Source: Rhizophagus clarus
Lineage: Eukaryota; Glomeromycota; Glomeromycetes; Glomerales; Glomeraceae
Length of the DNA: 64,000 bases
Assembly: GCA_015698045.1 (NCBI GenBank)
Contig: BLAL01000304.1
Location: 248,001 to 312,000 of the forward strand
Direction of reading: 5' to 3'
Shown here piece by piece: positions 63,136 to 64,000 of the stretch. Positions within the stretch are counted from its first letter, which is position 1. The number at the start of each line of letters is the position of its first letter. The notes beneath the pieces were generated by a model. That model was not told the origin of the DNA, ran no database searches, and saw only the letters and a list, made by a program, of their open reading frames with translations. The translations under genes were made by a program, and so were the position numbers.

Positions 63136-63141
63136 CACGTG
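63136..63141. promoter_or_regulatory. CACGTG site upstream of the Sel1 gene
   Basis: GTCACGTGC, 138 bp upstream of the ATG at 63274, with a TATATA-like box about 20 bp further on (TTTATATACT, near 63158). Confidence 0.4.
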
Positions 63142-63273
63142 CTTGACGAATATCACCTTTATATACTAGTCCTTCGCTGTAATTAAGACATATCTATGTC
63201 AGTCTAGCCCAATTTGGTTAGTAAATTTTTTCTTGCATTTAAACTGCATTTGCGTTTTCGTAAAAACAAAACA

Positions 63274-64000
63274 ATGTCTCATTCTCCTTCCGAATCTGAT
63301 GAAAGTTTTTTAAAAAATTTTTTAAGAGATTTTTATCAAAAAATTCTTAATATAAATGACTTTAATACATTTGAAAATACTTTAACCGAATTAATAAAGG
63401 ATGCTAATAAGAATACTGAAACAATTTTAGAATTAATGAAAAATCATAAAGAAAATGAATTTTTGTTTTCTAGTATAATTGGATTTTTTCATCAACATGG
63501 TATAGGTTGTGATGTTAATAAAGATAAATCATTAGAATTATATTTATTATCCAATAATAATAATGATGATGATGATGATAATATTTTAAACCAAAAATTT
63601 ACTCATTTAAATTTATTGGAAAAAAATGAGAATGAATTTCTTATATTACAAAATATTAATAGTATTATTGGAAAATATTTATTATCATTTTTTTATTATA
63701 AAGATATTATTTTGGATATGAGAAATTTAAGTAATGCGAGTGAATCTATAATTAAATATTTAAAATCTGCAAGAAGAGGTGATCCGATCGCTCAATATGA
63801 TTTAGGATATCATTATCAATATGGACTGGGAGTAACGAAAGATTATAAGAAAGCATTTGAATACTATTCTAAATCAGCAAGTAATGGATATTCTAAAGGT
63901 CAAAATAATATAGGTATATGTTATTATTACGGTCTGGGAATATCAATAGATTATGATAAAGCGTTTGAATGGTTTACCAAATCAGCAAATAATGGATGTC
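63274..64000 (+). CDS. Sel1-repeat protein, 5' part (runs off the window)
   Basis: Open from ATG 63274 (MSHSPSESDESFLKNF) to the last base of the window, 242 codons so far without a stop. The N-terminal 160 residues are polar with an Asn/Asp run (NNNNDDDDDN). Two Sel1 repeats are then clear: the YLKSARRGDPIAQYDLG unit and the YYSKSASNGYSKGQNNIG unit, each followed by Y.YGLG and a KAFEWF/KAFEYY element, and a third begins at the edge. Earlier degenerate units (GFFHQHGIGCDVNKD) may also be present. Sel1-repeat proteins are scaffold-type solenoids; in these fungi they form a very large family, often linked to kinase domains. Whether this one also has a kinase domain lies beyond the window. Confidence 0.88.
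   Translation, partial: MSHSPSESDESFLKNFLRDFYQKILNINDFNTFENTLTELIKDANKNTETILELMKNHKENEFLFSSIIGFFHQHGIGCDVNKDKSLELYLLSNNNNDDDDDNILNQKFTHLNLLEKNENEFLILQNINSIIGKYLLSFFYYKDIILDMRNLSNASESIIKYLKSARRGDPIAQYDLGYHYQYGLGVTKDYKKAFEYYSKSASNGYSKGQNNIGICYYYGLGISIDYDKAFEWFTKSANNGC

Noticed and set aside
1..64000. CRISPR arrays, bacterial operons, rRNA and tRNA genes
   Set aside because: No regularly spaced palindromic repeats, no Shine-Dalgarno-linked gene runs, and no tRNA or rRNA sequence that I could recognise by eye; a covariance-model tRNA scan would be the decisive test.

Overview
The window is nuclear DNA from a eukaryote, most likely a fungus of the Glomeromycotina (arbuscular mycorrhizal, Rhizophagus-like). 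It is very AT-rich with many homopolymer runs. Protein genes are interrupted by mostly short GT...AG introns (about 50-130 bp). The gene set is fungal: SPT7, CFD1/NUBP2, SCP160-type vigilin, SCAP and HAT1. A divergent kinase gene and a Sel1-repeat gene also fit, since both families are strongly expanded in these fungi. The species assignment is inference; the exon structures below were read directly from the sequence.

Layout: 0-2 kb holds AT-rich tandem repeats. At 6.1 kb lies an uninterrupted glutamine synthetase gene behind a TATA box. From 7.2 to 15.2 kb there is gene-poor DNA with one possible small protein and a decayed coiled-coil ORF. Next come an SLC66A2/PQ-loop gene (15.2-16.1 kb, minus), SCAP (18.2-22.7 kb, plus) and SPT7 (23.2-26.7 kb, minus), the last two convergent. 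From 26.7 to 32.8 kb is repeat-rich DNA with a mariner-like non-autonomous element (30.3-30.9 kb). A compact housekeeping block follows: vigilin (32.8-37.3 kb, plus), a G-patch/zinc-finger protein (37.7-38.6 kb, minus), CFD1/NUBP2 (38.7-39.8 kb, plus), CCDC25 (40.0-41.4 kb, plus) and HAT1 (41.8-43.8 kb, plus). A cytochrome P450 lies at 45.3-47.1 kb (minus). A nine-exon kinase gene built of seven tandem zinc-ribbon plus kinase-N-lobe modules and one C-lobe lies at 49.5-54.3 kb. Then comes a long gene-poor tract with a clear MITE (57.9-58.2 kb), and finally the start of a Sel1-repeat gene running off the window end.

No operon-like or single-pathway cluster is visible; the genes are mostly unlinked housekeeping functions (nitrogen assimilation, sterol sensing, SAGA transcription, RNA binding, Fe-S assembly, histone acetylation). 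The two most interesting signals are the modular kinase gene, whose internal exons are all phase 0-0 and could be skipped without breaking the frame or the kinase fold, and the repeated palindrome TCACGTGA upstream of several of these genes.
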